Origin: Metellina segmentata
Taxonomy: Eukaryota; Arthropoda; Arachnida; Araneae; Tetragnathidae
Length of the DNA stretch: 64,000 nucleotides
Assembly: GCA_947359465.1 (NCBI GenBank)
Contig: OX375872.1
Coordinates: 127,050,337 to 127,114,336 of the forward strand
Reading direction: 5' to 3'
The position numbers and the translations under genes are program-made. This document shows, in pieces, positions 1-10,745 of the stretch. The notes beneath the pieces are model-generated. The model ran no database searches. It had not been told where the DNA came from and was given only the letters and a program-made list of their open reading frames with translations. Numbering within the stretch: the stretch's first letter is position 1; every line of letters begins with the position of its first letter.

Positions 1-782
1 TCCTTCTGAGAAATTTCCGTTTTCTTACTGCCAATGTAAGCTTTCTCAAGAGCGCTGCAACACTCGACCGGTTTTGTACACCCTTCTCCAAGGACGATGG
101 TTTTATTGTCCTAGGGGGGGGGGGAGGGCACATCCTGTCATTCGAAATTTGTAGAATGAATACTTAGAATTTTGGAAAGTGATCGCGAAACATTATGGAT
201 CAAGAAACTGGTTTACAGCTGAGGTCCACGAATTATTTAGAAATAATTTGCTGCTGACCTACTGCGGCGACCCCAGAGATCCCAACAAAAGATACGCGCC
301 AAACGTGGGGTGGGAAATGAGTGGCCGAAATATAGGTCAATCTCGTCTTTTTGGAAAAAAAGTAGTATGGCCAAAATATCGGCCACCCGTACTCTAAAGG
401 TTCCGCCAGTCTTGTCATGGCGGAGCCCCCTAGTAATATAAAAGAAATAGTAATTGCATGCCGGTCGGATTTTTTCCTCCGTGCGATGACATTTCTTATA
501 CTAAAGGTGGGTATTCTGACAACGACTTTGAATTATACGTGATCGATCGCTAGATTTGCCGCCCGCGTGCGGTGCACGCCTTGCACGCCCGCTTACGGCG
601 GGCCTGAATTAGCGCATGCTGGTGTTAAGGAATGGAGTGCTTTAATATAGTTGTGATACAGTAAGTGGGATTCTTTCCATTCAGAGCCTCAAAAAGTAGG
701 TACCTAGGTGACGTGAAGAACATTCTTTTGATGCCACGGCCAAGGTGTGTGCTTTTTGAAGGACAGTTTTTTAGGTGGATTC
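1..782. other. Non-coding stretch, no gene recognised
   Basis: I see no recognisable protein, RNA gene or element end here. Short reading frames on both strands lack familiar motifs and overlap one another. There is an 11-base G run at 114-124 and a GC-rich patch near 555-605 unlike the AT-rich surroundings. The right edge runs into a SINE-like repeat copy. Confidence 0.5.
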
Positions 783-1035
783 ATCAACGTCCCACTGGAA
801 CAGTTCAAGGGGCTATTGGTGAGGGTGCTGGATCAATCCCGGAGGGAAAGATCAAGGACAACGCCTCGTAATTTTGAACCACGGTCAGATGACGATAACA
901 ACGCCTGAGCTGGCACCCCACTTTCCAAACTTCCACACCGCGCCGAAGTGAGGATATTCGAGGCCACGACGGATTTAACGTATACCAGTCCCCGTGTCTA
1001 TGACGGTCTTAGGGTTGACCTAGTTTCTAACTCGC
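783..1035 (-). repeat. SINE-like repeat copy 1
   Basis: This is one of about a dozen diverged copies of the same repeat in the window. Diagnostic pieces seen here on the plus strand are GGATCAATCCC, GGGAAAGATC, TTTTGAACCACGGTCAGATG, CTGAGCTGGCACCCCACT and GGCCACGACGGATTTAACGT. I assign the minus orientation because a copy at 50939-51066 has an A-rich tail on that strand. The copy is diverged and its ends are not clear. Confidence 0.6.
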
Positions 1036-1333
1036 AAACTTTCGGTTGCTAATCTGATGGTCTTGCAACGGGTTACCGCGGCCATGCAATGTTTAGTAAT
1101 ATGAATTAATGCCATTAAAATTAAATGTTACTTTAGATTTTTGATAAATTTTATTTCACCAGGTGATAGGAAATTTGCATAGAAACGCTTGCATTGTCGT
1201 TGATTCGGATTTCAATGAGTTATCTTTGAGATGGGAGTTTCATTGTGACCATCAGCAGACATATGCGATTTAGAAATTAGCACAGATACGCGGTAGGTAG
1301 TATTTTCAGCGGATATTTTTTTCGTCGATCTGG

Positions 1334-1430
1334 AGCAATACAAGGGGCTATTTGTGACGGTCTGGGATCAATCCCAAAGGGAAAGATCCGAGGACAGCAT
1401 CGTGGAATTTTTAACCCCGGGTCTACGAGT
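1334..1430 (-). repeat. SINE-like repeat fragment 2
   Basis: A truncated copy of the family described at 783-1035, recognised from CTGGGATCAATCCC, GGGAAAGATCCGAGGACAGC and a degraded version of the TTTTGAACCACGG block. Only the tail-side half is present. Confidence 0.55.
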
Positions 1431-2369
1431 TCAATTTTCTTTCTTTTGAGTCTTGTATAAATATTTTGTATCACCCACACTATCTATGAGCTCATCAAGA
1501 CTCTTTTTGAATAAAAAGTTTTGACAATTATGAAATCTTTAATCCTCCAAGTGGTTTCGAAGAGATATTTCGTCCCTCAAGATCTGACCAATTTTACTAA
1601 TAACGAAATACCGCGTCATTAAGCTATTGCTGAATTTTTGATGACGTCGAGGTCTCGTCTTTTTTCTCTCAACGATATCTCAAATATCATTATCTTATGT
1701 TTCTTCTAATGACGAGATATCTCATCGATACAACCATCAGGAGGGTTAAATTATGATTCATACCTTTTTTACTTGCGATTATTGTTCAAACTTTAATTTA
1801 CTTTCGATTATGGTTCATACCTTAATTTACTTTCGATTATCTGAGAGTGGTGGTCATACAAAGAAATTGGATAACATTATACCGGAGTGCATATGTGAAC
1901 TGTTGCTGTAATTATTTTATTAATCAGAGTACTTTGACTCTTCTAGGTACTCTGGTTAATTATTTTTGTAGCGCAGATAAAGATAAGTAAAAAATATACA
2001 AAGGTCACATAATTAGGGCTAGATCACAAGGGATTGCTGTTTTTATTGCATTAACATTATATTTTTAGAACGGAGAACTAAACTTTACACTTTTCTCATG
2101 TATATAATTTCCATTTAAGTCTTAAAGGTTTATAGTCAGTAACATTATCCACAGTTACGTGTCGGATCCATTGTCACTCTTGGGATTTCGTAGAATACTT
2201 GACTCCACGAGACATAAATGAAATATAAAATTTGTGTTGGATACAAATATATTGGAACTTTCGTGCAGTTTGTCCACGAGCTCTCCAATACTTCTGAACA
2301 ACCCAACTAAAAACCTCTGAGTGCAGTACACACATCTAAGTGTTCAGGTGTGTCACAAGTTATGCAGAA
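1431..2369. other. AT-rich non-coding stretch
   Basis: No gene is recognisable. A short hairpin lies at about 1926-1956 (CAGAGTAC and GTACTCTG separated by about 15 bases). A phrase (tttactttcgattat.gttcatacctt) occurs about twice in tandem near 1765-1840. The stretch ends at the first base of a Helitron. Confidence 0.5.
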
Positions 2370-2658
2370 TCTCTTATTTTATAAAAGAAAGGATTTGTCT
2401 GTTTGTTTGTCCGTTTTTTTCGCGGCCGCAAAATACTGACGATTCTATGGCAATTACAGCAATGAGATTTGGCACACAAGTAGTCCAAATTTTTAGCAAT
2501 TTTTGAGTCGCGGCGAAATTTTAAAATACAATCTAGAAGATTTTTAAATGAATTTAATAGTTTTATTCTCTACCTGGTTCTTCAAACACGTTTCCTCCGG
2601 AGGAAAGAAGAAAACCCCCGAAAATGGACTTTTTATACCCAAGTGACCTTCTTTTATA

Positions 2659-4117
2659 CAGGGTGTTTCAGTGAACCGTTTCAGAACTTCTAAGAGGGGT
2701 AGGGTACATCCTGACAACTCGAAATCATATAGCGATGTGGGGTCGGAAATGCTTTCCTGAAGCGGTGTTGTACACAGAAGCACCGTAAAGAAAAGAGACC
2801 GTAAGTGAGAAATCGTTTTAATAATACATGAAAAGAAGCAAAAGGTACATGGATTAAAGTAAGTGTTCGAAGTTTCTTCCACGGGCTACAATGCACGTCT
2901 CATATCTCCGACGCATGGACATCCGAACATTCTGGAATACTCCAGGCATATCTCGAATTTCTCCGGCAGCTACTGCAATTCTTGCAACTAGCTCCTCAAC
3001 ATTGTCAACAGGGGTGTCATAAACTAGCGATTTCAGATGACCCTAGAAATAAAAATCAAGACATGATAGGTCGGGTGACCGAGCAGGCCAACGCACGGGA
3101 CCACCATGTCCGATCCACGGCTGACCAAATGTGACATCCAGGTAGTTACGAACATCTCCGCTATAAAGGGCAGGGGCTCCATCGTGTTGGAACCACATTG
3201 TCTGTTGCGTCGATGCAGAAATCTGTTCATCTCTCAAAAGTTGTGGCAATACTTGCTGCAGAAAGAGCAAGTAGTTAGGTCCGGTTAGACGAGACTTTAA
3301 CAGGTAAGGTCCGATGAGGTGAGTGATCTCCCATAATACCGGTCCATACATCGACCGAAAATCGAATCTGTGCTGCACGACGTCGTATTGCATGCGGGTT
3401 CTCGACCGCCCAGATAGGGTCGTTATGCGTGTTGAAAATTCCTTCCCTTGTGAAGGATGCCTCATCGGAAAACAACACTTCAGCAGGAAAAAGGGGATTT
3501 GTAGCACATTTTCCAAGGTACCACTGTGCGAAAGCAATACGAGGTGCATAATCCTCCGGCTGCTGTGTTTGGACACGCTGCACGTGAAACGGATGCATGT
3601 CTTCTTCTCGGAGAATCCTCCAGACGCTGTAATGGGAAACCCCGACTGCGTTTACTACACTTCGTGTACTCGTTCTTGAATTCCCCTGTACATGCTGTAG
3701 CACATTCTGTTCGACATCTGCAGTCCGTGCTGTTCTTACCCTGTCCCTGTCAGCTCTTTCTAATGAACCTGTCTCAGCTAACCTCTGGTGCGGTCTTGCA
3801 AAGAAATTATGACTGGGGATTCGCCTCGTCGGATATCAATCCGCGTACAAACGCTGTGCGGCTGGCCCACTACAATTTGCAGCCCCGTACGCCAAATGCA
3901 TATCGGCTAACTCTGCGATCGTGTAATCATCCATCCTACTAACTTGGCGTTCTTGTGCGAAATGAAGATTCCCTACTCGAAAGCTCGGGATTTTCGCACA
4001 ACGCCATCTACCGCGTCAGGAAAGCATTTCTGACTGCCCATTGGTATATGATTTTGGTTCGTCAGGATGTACCCTACCCCTCTTAGAAGTTCTGAAACGG
4101 TTCACTGAAACACCCTG
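2659..4117 (-). mobile_element. mariner-superfamily (IS630/Tc1/mariner) element with 57-bp inverted repeats
   Basis: The outermost 57 bases at the left (starting CAGGGTGTTTCAGTGAACC) are repeated as a perfect reverse complement at 4061-4117. The element sits between TA dinucleotides (2657-2658 and 4118-4119), the target duplication of this superfamily. It lies inside a Helitron, so it arrived later. The single gene on the minus strand is broken by frameshifts, yet the ends are identical. That fits mobilisation in trans shortly before or after the gene was lost. Confidence 0.93.
2854..3934 (-). pseudogene. Broken mariner-superfamily transposase
   Basis: The frame begins at an ATG at 3934 (MDDYTIAELADMH) with a helix-turn-helix N-terminal region. 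It continues through VSHYSVWRILREE and the catalytic blocks FSDEASFTREG, FQHDGAPA and RSPDLSCLDF, which supply the three acidic residues. By my count 36 residues separate the second and third Asp. At least two frameshifts break it: one near 3300-3330, where the frame holding FSDEA hands over to the frame holding HDGAPA, and one near 3040, after which the C-terminus resumes and ends at 2854. In life the enzyme would cut and paste DNA at TA sites. No functional product is possible as written. Confidence 0.9.
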
Positions 4118-4521
4118 TATTTTCACAAGAGATTGTGACTTTACGTGAACTTTCTCTATCCAAAAAAACAAAAAACAGATTGCATCTTCTGTCCTTCGCG
4201 TTAAAAAAAGAAACAGATTCTATTTCCGCCAATGAGAGCAAGAAATAAAAAACATATTGACTGGGATTGTTAACATTTTTTTTCGCAAAATCGGAATCGC
4301 TAAAGATAGATTGAAAATTTCAACGGATTTGAAATCTGCGGAAAATTTCAGATTAGATTGAAACCTAAAAATATGATTTTCTTTAAATAAATAATTTTTT
4401 AATTGAATATATCTTCAACGGATTTGAATTCTGCGGAAAATTTTACACCAGATTAATACCTTACACCACGGACACGGGCAACGTCGGGCTAGACACGCAA
4501 TGGCTAGTATTGAATAAATTA

Positions 4522-6016
4522 CACTCATGTCCATAAATTAAGGATAATGCCAGCTCCTGCAAATAAAGGTTCAGAAAGAAAATAAACGTGACTTATTCAT
4601 AAAACCCATTTATTAAACAAAAGATAAAGAACAAAAAAGATGGCGTATGCATGATACCATTCATAAAAACTACGATTTTTGCTCACTGGAGCAATTACAA
4701 AAAATATCGACCTTAGAAAACTTAACATGGCATGGTTGGTATGATCGTTAATAAATTCCCAGATAAATAATAATCCCAGACGATGAAATACAGTCCGTAC
4801 AACGCCTAGGCATGCTGAGGATCAAATTATGGAGCTGATCTTGGGGAAGATCACTCCACTCAGCATGCAGTGCTCTCCGAAGTTCCGGTACACATGTAGG
4901 AGGTGGTTGACGGGCTGCAACTCGTCGGCCAAGCATGTCCCACACATGCTCTATCAGATTCAAGTCAGGTGAGAATGCTGGCCATTCCATACGGGTGATA
5001 TCCTCAGATTCAAGGCATTCGTTTACAATGTTTGCACGGTGAGGACGGGCGTTGTCATCCATAAGAACAAATTCTATGCCCATGGCACCCCTAAACAAAC
5101 ATACATGTTGTTCCAGAATGATGTCCCGATAAATTTGACCTCTTATGGTTCCGATTTGAACATGTAGATCTGTTCTGGAGCCCAGTATAATTCCGCCCCA
5201 AACGAGCAATCCTGCACCACCGTAACGGTGTCGTTCAATGATGTTGTCTTGGTGGTTGCGGGTACTTGGCGTTCTCCATATGCACGTCCACCGTGAATCA
5301 GACTGCACTCTAAACCTGGACTCGTCGGAAAACATCACGCAAGCCCACTGTGACGATGTCCACATCGCTTGTTCTCTTCTCCAGGCTAACCGTGAGCGAA
5401 ACACATCTGACAGGCCTGCGAGCATATAGACCAACATGTCCCAAACGTCTGTAAACGTTTTGCCTTGAAACTGTCTTACCCGTGGCTGAAGATAGCTGAC
5501 GAGAAAGGTCGGATAATGTGCTCCGTCTGCTTCTTTTTGCAGTTACTGACAAATACCGGTTCGTCATTTGGCGTTGTAACTCGGTGGAGACCTGTACTGT
5601 AACGTCTACTGACATTTCCATCAGTTTGAAATCGTTGCGAAAGCCTAGAGATGACACTTTGGGCGATTCCAAGTTCCACTGAAACTTCCGTCTGGGTACG
5701 CCCACATTCCAGGCGGACGATAATTCTACCACGTAAAAAATGATCGACATGCGTCCTCTGTGCCATAACTATTCGGTTGTGGCACAGAGCGGCTTACAGA
5801 ACGCTTGTGAACAATTTTACTTCTTTGCTACAGTTCCTTATATACACCTCTCTTACACTCTTGTCATTGTAACGTACTATCGGCGTCATCTGATGGCTTC
5901 CTGTAATTTGGATATTATTCTTGAAGATGTGTGCGATAATTCTACAAGTGAAATTTTTACTTTAGAGTTCGATTTCCGTGTGATTCTGAACTATCCTTAA
6001 TTTATGGACATAAGTG
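4522..6016 (-). mobile_element. Tc1-like element (DD34E)
   Basis: Terminal inverted repeats of about 26 bp with one mismatch are visible: CACTCATGTCCATAAATTAA on the left, and its complement (with CACTTATG) on the right. TA duplications occur at 4520-4521 and 6017-6018. It starts only 14 bp beyond the Helitron 3' end at 4507. The contained gene is frameshifted, so the copy is non-autonomous now. Confidence 0.93.
4748..5766 (-). pseudogene. Broken Tc1-family transposase
   Basis: It reads from MAQRTHVDHFLRGRIIVRLE (start at 5766), an N-terminal helix-turn-helix region. A middle part follows in another frame (LSRQLSSATGKTVSRQNVYR), then the catalytic part in a third frame: MFSDESRFR with the first Asp, LMDDNARPHRA with the second, and SPDLNLIEHVWD with the Glu. 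Exactly 34 residues lie between second Asp and Glu by my count, the Tc1 signature. The two frame changes fall near 5560-5590 and 5400-5440. All three catalytic residues survive, but no continuous reading frame does. Confidence 0.92.
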
Positions 6017-6018
6017 TA

Positions 6019-9000
6019 GATTAGGAATCTACAACTTCAATTCGAAAAATGTAAGCCTTTAAGGAATCATGCCCGCTGAAATCTAAAACAAGGAACAGCT
6101 TCACCCCGTGGAGCATCAGGAATGACTTACATATCTGTTATTATATACCAAGTTCATAATATGAATAAGAATACCAAGTTAATATGAAAAAGGGTAGATA
6201 AGTAGGGTTTCTGTACTTTATTAATGTTTTGATGGTTCCATAGAATAAGAAAAAGGATATGTAGACTGTTTAGTTGGCCATTCCTGATTGGTGCGCTGGG
6301 GGTATGCTTGCACGTTGTAGGAAAAATAGAGGCAGCCAAAATAGGGCCACGGTGGCGTCAATTTTCAACAAAAATGTCCTCATTTAAATTTTATCACTTT
6401 TAATGTATAAAGTGCAAGAAAACTGGTACACCAGTCTACAACAGATGACGTTTTATTGTTTGTTGCCTGACGACTCAAATAAAATACTTAGAAATATAGA
6501 ATGTGTGCACAAGTTAACAAGATTTTTTAATAATAATAAAATTATTTAAACTTTATTTTTCTCTATTTATATCCTCTATCTTTTGCTTTCCTTGCAGATG
6601 AGTGGCTGCATGATTCCCAATTTCACTGCCGTACTAGTCAGGAGGCCTTTTAGAGTTATTTTCATTCTATGTTCCTGTAGGAAGGCAGTACTGCCCTTGA
6701 TGTTGAGAGTGGATATTCGTATGGTATTTCAACAGTTGCTAATCCTTCAGCACATTTTTGAAAAGGTAGCTGTACCGTCACTCTCTAGTAACAATCGAAT
6801 CTAACAGTCCTTCGACGCTATTCCTGAATCCCCGCAAGCGTTTGAGATTTTACGGTGCCATGAACTGCCTTGGTAAAAAGACAAATTGCTTTTCAATGGA
6901 TACCTGTCGTTTGTAATCATTACAGAAATATGCAAGCGGACCTTCTTGCTAAAAAGAGTCTGAAATTGCTGCAGTATCCAAGTCACGAGACCGTATTAAA
7001 AGTGAAACTGTTTATACTATATACACTGCTGAAACAGTTAGAGGTGCAAGTGATAAAGTGAAGTAAATTATGAGCGACAGTCGCAGATGAGCAAAAAATA
7101 GGAAATATACATTTTTTAGTGTACAATACAGAAGATAAGATAAAAAATTAATTAAGTTAATTTTAATGCACTATTGGAAAAGGACTATATATTCCTTTCC
7201 AAGATGCTGCTACACTCCTCTGTGTTGGTTCTGCTTCAAGTCTCCTGATAATTCTCAAGGATACACACACACATATTCCCGTAAACAATGATGGGACGTT
7301 CTGAAAATAACTATTTCCAAAAACTTGAAAAATTGCTTTTTACGAAAGTTGCAGAAAAAACAAGAAACTTCAGAGAAATCAAGCTTTTCATCACTTTTAT
7401 ACTATCCAGAATTGGTGTCACGAATGTTATTTTACGTATTACGTCATTGAAAAATATGTATGAGGTGCCCCAGGTTGTTATATTACTATTCTACAGAATA
7501 TTACAGAAGTTACCACCACATAAATACTTACCTTCGATTTAAAAGAAGCTTATACTATTTCAATATAAGTTTTATAGTGCCCTTTAAATTGATGTTTCTC
7601 AAATTCTGCAATTTTGAGTTGTGTCACTTTTCTTGCCGGGGTGCGATATGATGCTTTCATGTGATTTACTACGCCTTAGGCAATGATTTTTTTTCAATTT
7701 CCATGCGTTATGAGTACATAATTATTTGCATAATCTCATTAAAACTACGTGTACTTTTGACTCCACTCACCTTGTGTCCTCTCTCAATGTTCCTCGGGTC
7801 ACACAGTCAAAGGAATTCACACCATTGTCCGAATGAAGCCAATTCGGGACTGTTCGGCTTGAAACACTCCGTCCTCTTATTTGTCGATGTGCGTTATGAA
7901 TTTTTTATGTTTTTAACTCCTATTTTTCTTTTGTGTGTTAAATTTGATAATTTTCTTCTATTATGATTGTGCCTCAGCCTTTGAAACTTAATAAAAATTA
8001 AGAAAACATTTCCATACAATGTTGAAATATGTTTATGCTAATAATATAAATGATTTCTAAAATTCATTTTCTACATTCATATAATAAATTGCTGATTTTT
8101 CATATGAATATATTTGTTATGTTACCATCCAGCTTGTGTTCAAGTGTAAGTTAATACAAATATAGAAGTAGCTGTGGTGGTACGATGGCCTTATGAATAT
8201 CTTTTTTGGCTGCAAAACACACACTATTAGATTTAGATTATAGATATATATTTGGCATACAATATTTTCAAAAAGAAAATTTAGAAACTTATCTGCTTTT
8301 CCTTGAATTTTCTTACTTACAGGCTTGATATCAGATGGATACTTCGCTTTTGCAAATATTAAGAGGTTCTTTCCATTAAAGCTCGGTCGATATTTTTCCA
8401 GGATTTGCTAGGAAGTGAAAACCATTTAGTACTACACGTTTTACACAGTGCTGATTCCATTGTCAAAAATAGCACCTTTCCTTTTGTAAGGGCATTAATT
8501 CAAGCCTGTTTAACCTTTCTGCAAGGGAAGATTACGTCAAGATAAACCGAACAAACTTTTACACACAAGAGATTAACTTGTACTAGGAATGGAAAAAAAA
8601 TTATATTAAATTGCTATAAGCCCTAAAACCATTTTTGATTTAAAAAATTTGAAACTGACTGTCATACGACATCCGTCCTTTCCAAAATTCAGTACCAATC
8701 CCTAAGAACAGAACCCAATTTCCCAGTTTAACACCATACGAGAGAAACGATTTGCAGGCCATTTGAAAGACGCTTCAGTTCTCACATCTGCAAAATCGCT
8801 TAACGAAACTTTCCCCTAATGAGAAAACCAAATGTGTGAAGTTACCATGTCCGTTGGGGCCGACAGAATTGGAGTGGAATCGCACAGTGCTTGGGGTATA
8901 ACGACATTCCACCCAACCATAGCACGAGCGCTGTCGCCAATCTTTTCGCTCCAAGCACTGCTTGGCGAGAGAAATGCTCAAGCGCGAAAACGAGGGTTTT

Positions 9001-9570
9001 CGATTCACCAGTCTTCCCTTCGTTCCGTCTGGCGTGGCCCAACGACTCAGGTATTTAAATGTTTTGAATTACACTCTCCCCTCCTTAAATTTTTGACAAT
9101 TTCATATCTCTAGTGAGACTTGTCACCTCCCACGGAAGTAACGATTCTATTTTTGGACTATTTCTGTGGCTTGTTAAAAAGACTAGAGCATTATAAGTAT
9201 CCATTCCAACTCCCGCTGGAACACCACCAGCCCTTGAATAACGTTGTACTGACAACTATCATTATTACCAGTATAACATATATATATATATTTACTCTCG
9301 AGTGAATAAACAGGAATTCATTTGTCACCAGAACTCTGTCCATCTTACAATCACGGAAAACCAACGCACAATAAGCTCTAATCATTCTTCCTTAGTGAAT
9401 ATTTTTAAACTCCCACTATACGATCCGTAATCTGAAAATCTCCATTGTAACCATTGTTACAATAAGATTGAAAATTATATAGAATCCTTTAGCAAATTTT
9501 AAAGCTATAAATTCGTAAAAAAATTCGCTACCTAAATGGTCCCTTTAATTTATTCTACTTTGAAGGATAC
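6019..9570. other. Unassigned AT-rich DNA
   Basis: I found no convincing gene or element ends in these 3.5 kb. A possible splice acceptor (tttgctttccttgcag) ends at 6597 just before an ATG, but the following frame of about 70 codons has no familiar motif. A GC-richer island at about 8850-9055 is open on both strands without a recognisable product; it could be a regulatory or first-exon region. Short TA repeats occur near 9280-9292. Confidence 0.4.
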
Positions 9571-9900
9571 TGTAACGTCGTGCGAAGAATTTAAGTAGCG
9601 AGTGGCTCATAGGCAATTAAAACAGCTTTTAAAAATACAGCACATTTAATTAGTTACTAAACATATTTACACTTTAAGGCTATTTCGAGGCTAATATAAT
9701 ATGGTAAATACAAATATGGTTTCAGTCCCGCGGCTTCATCGTAGCAGACCAGTTCTGCGTCTGTTCATGTTTATACGTTCAACGATTGTCTTCTCTTCGA
9801 GTCGGGACCGCACACGTTCTTACGACGACAGTTCAAAGACGAGGGGCTACCTCGCATGACTCTACCAACACCACCTAGACGAAGAAGCAGTGGTGCCAGA
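9571..9900 (-). repeat. LTR-like fragment, possible solo LTR
   Basis: It begins TGTAACGTCGTGCGAAG, sharing its first 11 bases with the LTR at 10191. Its interior also resembles 39330-39360 in the opposite strand (CGTCTAGGTGGTGTTG). I infer a minus-strand LTR of a related Ty3-type family. The other end is not obvious, so the right limit is approximate. DNA from there to 10190 is AT-rich and unassigned. Confidence 0.35.
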
Positions 9901-10190
9901 TTTTCAGAACAAAGTACCTCAGTTTTACTGGCGTAAACCTCTAGAAAATCTCTGATTTAGAGATCTGGGATAATATCGACGATTTTTTAAAAGATAATAA
10001 TATATATATTGCGATATTTTTAAACCTACCATATGCTAAGCACACACTTGGCATTTATTTATAAGCGCATTGTGCTTATTTTATTTTTAACTGCTGCGTG
10101 GTGCTGTATTAAGATTCATAAATGTATGATTTTTTTGTCTTCCAACTTAAATAAGCTTTTGATAAAGATGTCAAAAAAGGGTTAACGAAC

Positions 10191-10592
10191 TGTAACGTCG
10201 TGATGAAAGAAAAAGTCTTTTTTTAAAGAATTAAAGAAAAATTTATTTACAATTTGGTAGCGACATCACCGTTACAACTACCTCTCATCATACGTTTTAC
10301 ACATAACGGCTGAAACACGCCATTCGAACACTGCACTCAGTCCACACTTCAACGAAGCATCCAATCGACTCTAAAAAAGCCGTTACAAAAAAAATATCTT
10401 TTCACCAACGTTATACATAAAAGAAAAAATGAACTTCCGGGAAAACCATTTAAGCTCACATAAATATGTAAAAAGAAAAGATATCCTTTCCAAGAGTATT
10501 AAGAAGTAAAAATAAACACAGGAAGTATCACAATATCTTGGAATAAGGAAAAAGAAATACATTTAAAAGATATTCCGGAAATGTACGTTACA
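10191..10592 (-). repeat. 3' LTR of the Gmr1-like element
   Basis: It starts TGTAACGTCGTGATG and ends AATGTACGTTACA, so the two ends are inverted (TGTAACGT / ACGTTACA). It is 402 bp long and aligns without gaps to 15679-16080, with about seven substitutions. Confidence 0.95.
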
Positions 10593-10607
10593 ACTCTTCC
10601 CCCCTTA
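10593..10607 (-). promoter_or_regulatory. Polypurine tract of the Gmr1-like element
   Basis: Read on the minus strand, the bases immediately before the 3' LTR are AAGGGGGGAAGAGT. This is the expected position and composition for the RNA primer of plus-strand DNA synthesis, and it confirms minus-strand orientation. Confidence 0.75.
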
Positions 10608-10745
10608 GAATAACTTTTTACCCTGTAAAAAGTTACCATAACTTTAAAAAAAAACTAAATTCAACAAAATTTCATACAAATATAAATACAACTGCCAAGT
10701 TACCTACAAAACTATAAAATTAAGCTCAAAGGACATTTTGGTAAC

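Larger units (their letters stand above)
2370..4507 (+). mobile_element. Non-autonomous Helitron, interrupted by a mariner-type element
   Basis: The element begins with TC after a host A (TCTCTTATTTTATAAAAG), the Helitron 5' rule. It ends with CTAG (a CTRR end) followed by a host T. The imperfect terminal hairpin is CTAGACACGCAATGGCTAG. Other window copies share the 5' block (GACGATTCTATGGCA, GAGATTTGGCACACA) and the 3' block (CACGGGCAACG...CGGGCTAG). There is no Rep/helicase gene, so movement would depend on enzymes encoded elsewhere. A 1459-bp mariner-type insertion at 2659-4117 post-dates it. The termini are clear; the family name is my own assignment. Confidence 0.8.

Noticed and set aside
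6598..6804. Exon after a good acceptor at 6597
   Set aside because: The 69-codon frame lacks any recognisable motif and has no supporting second exon.
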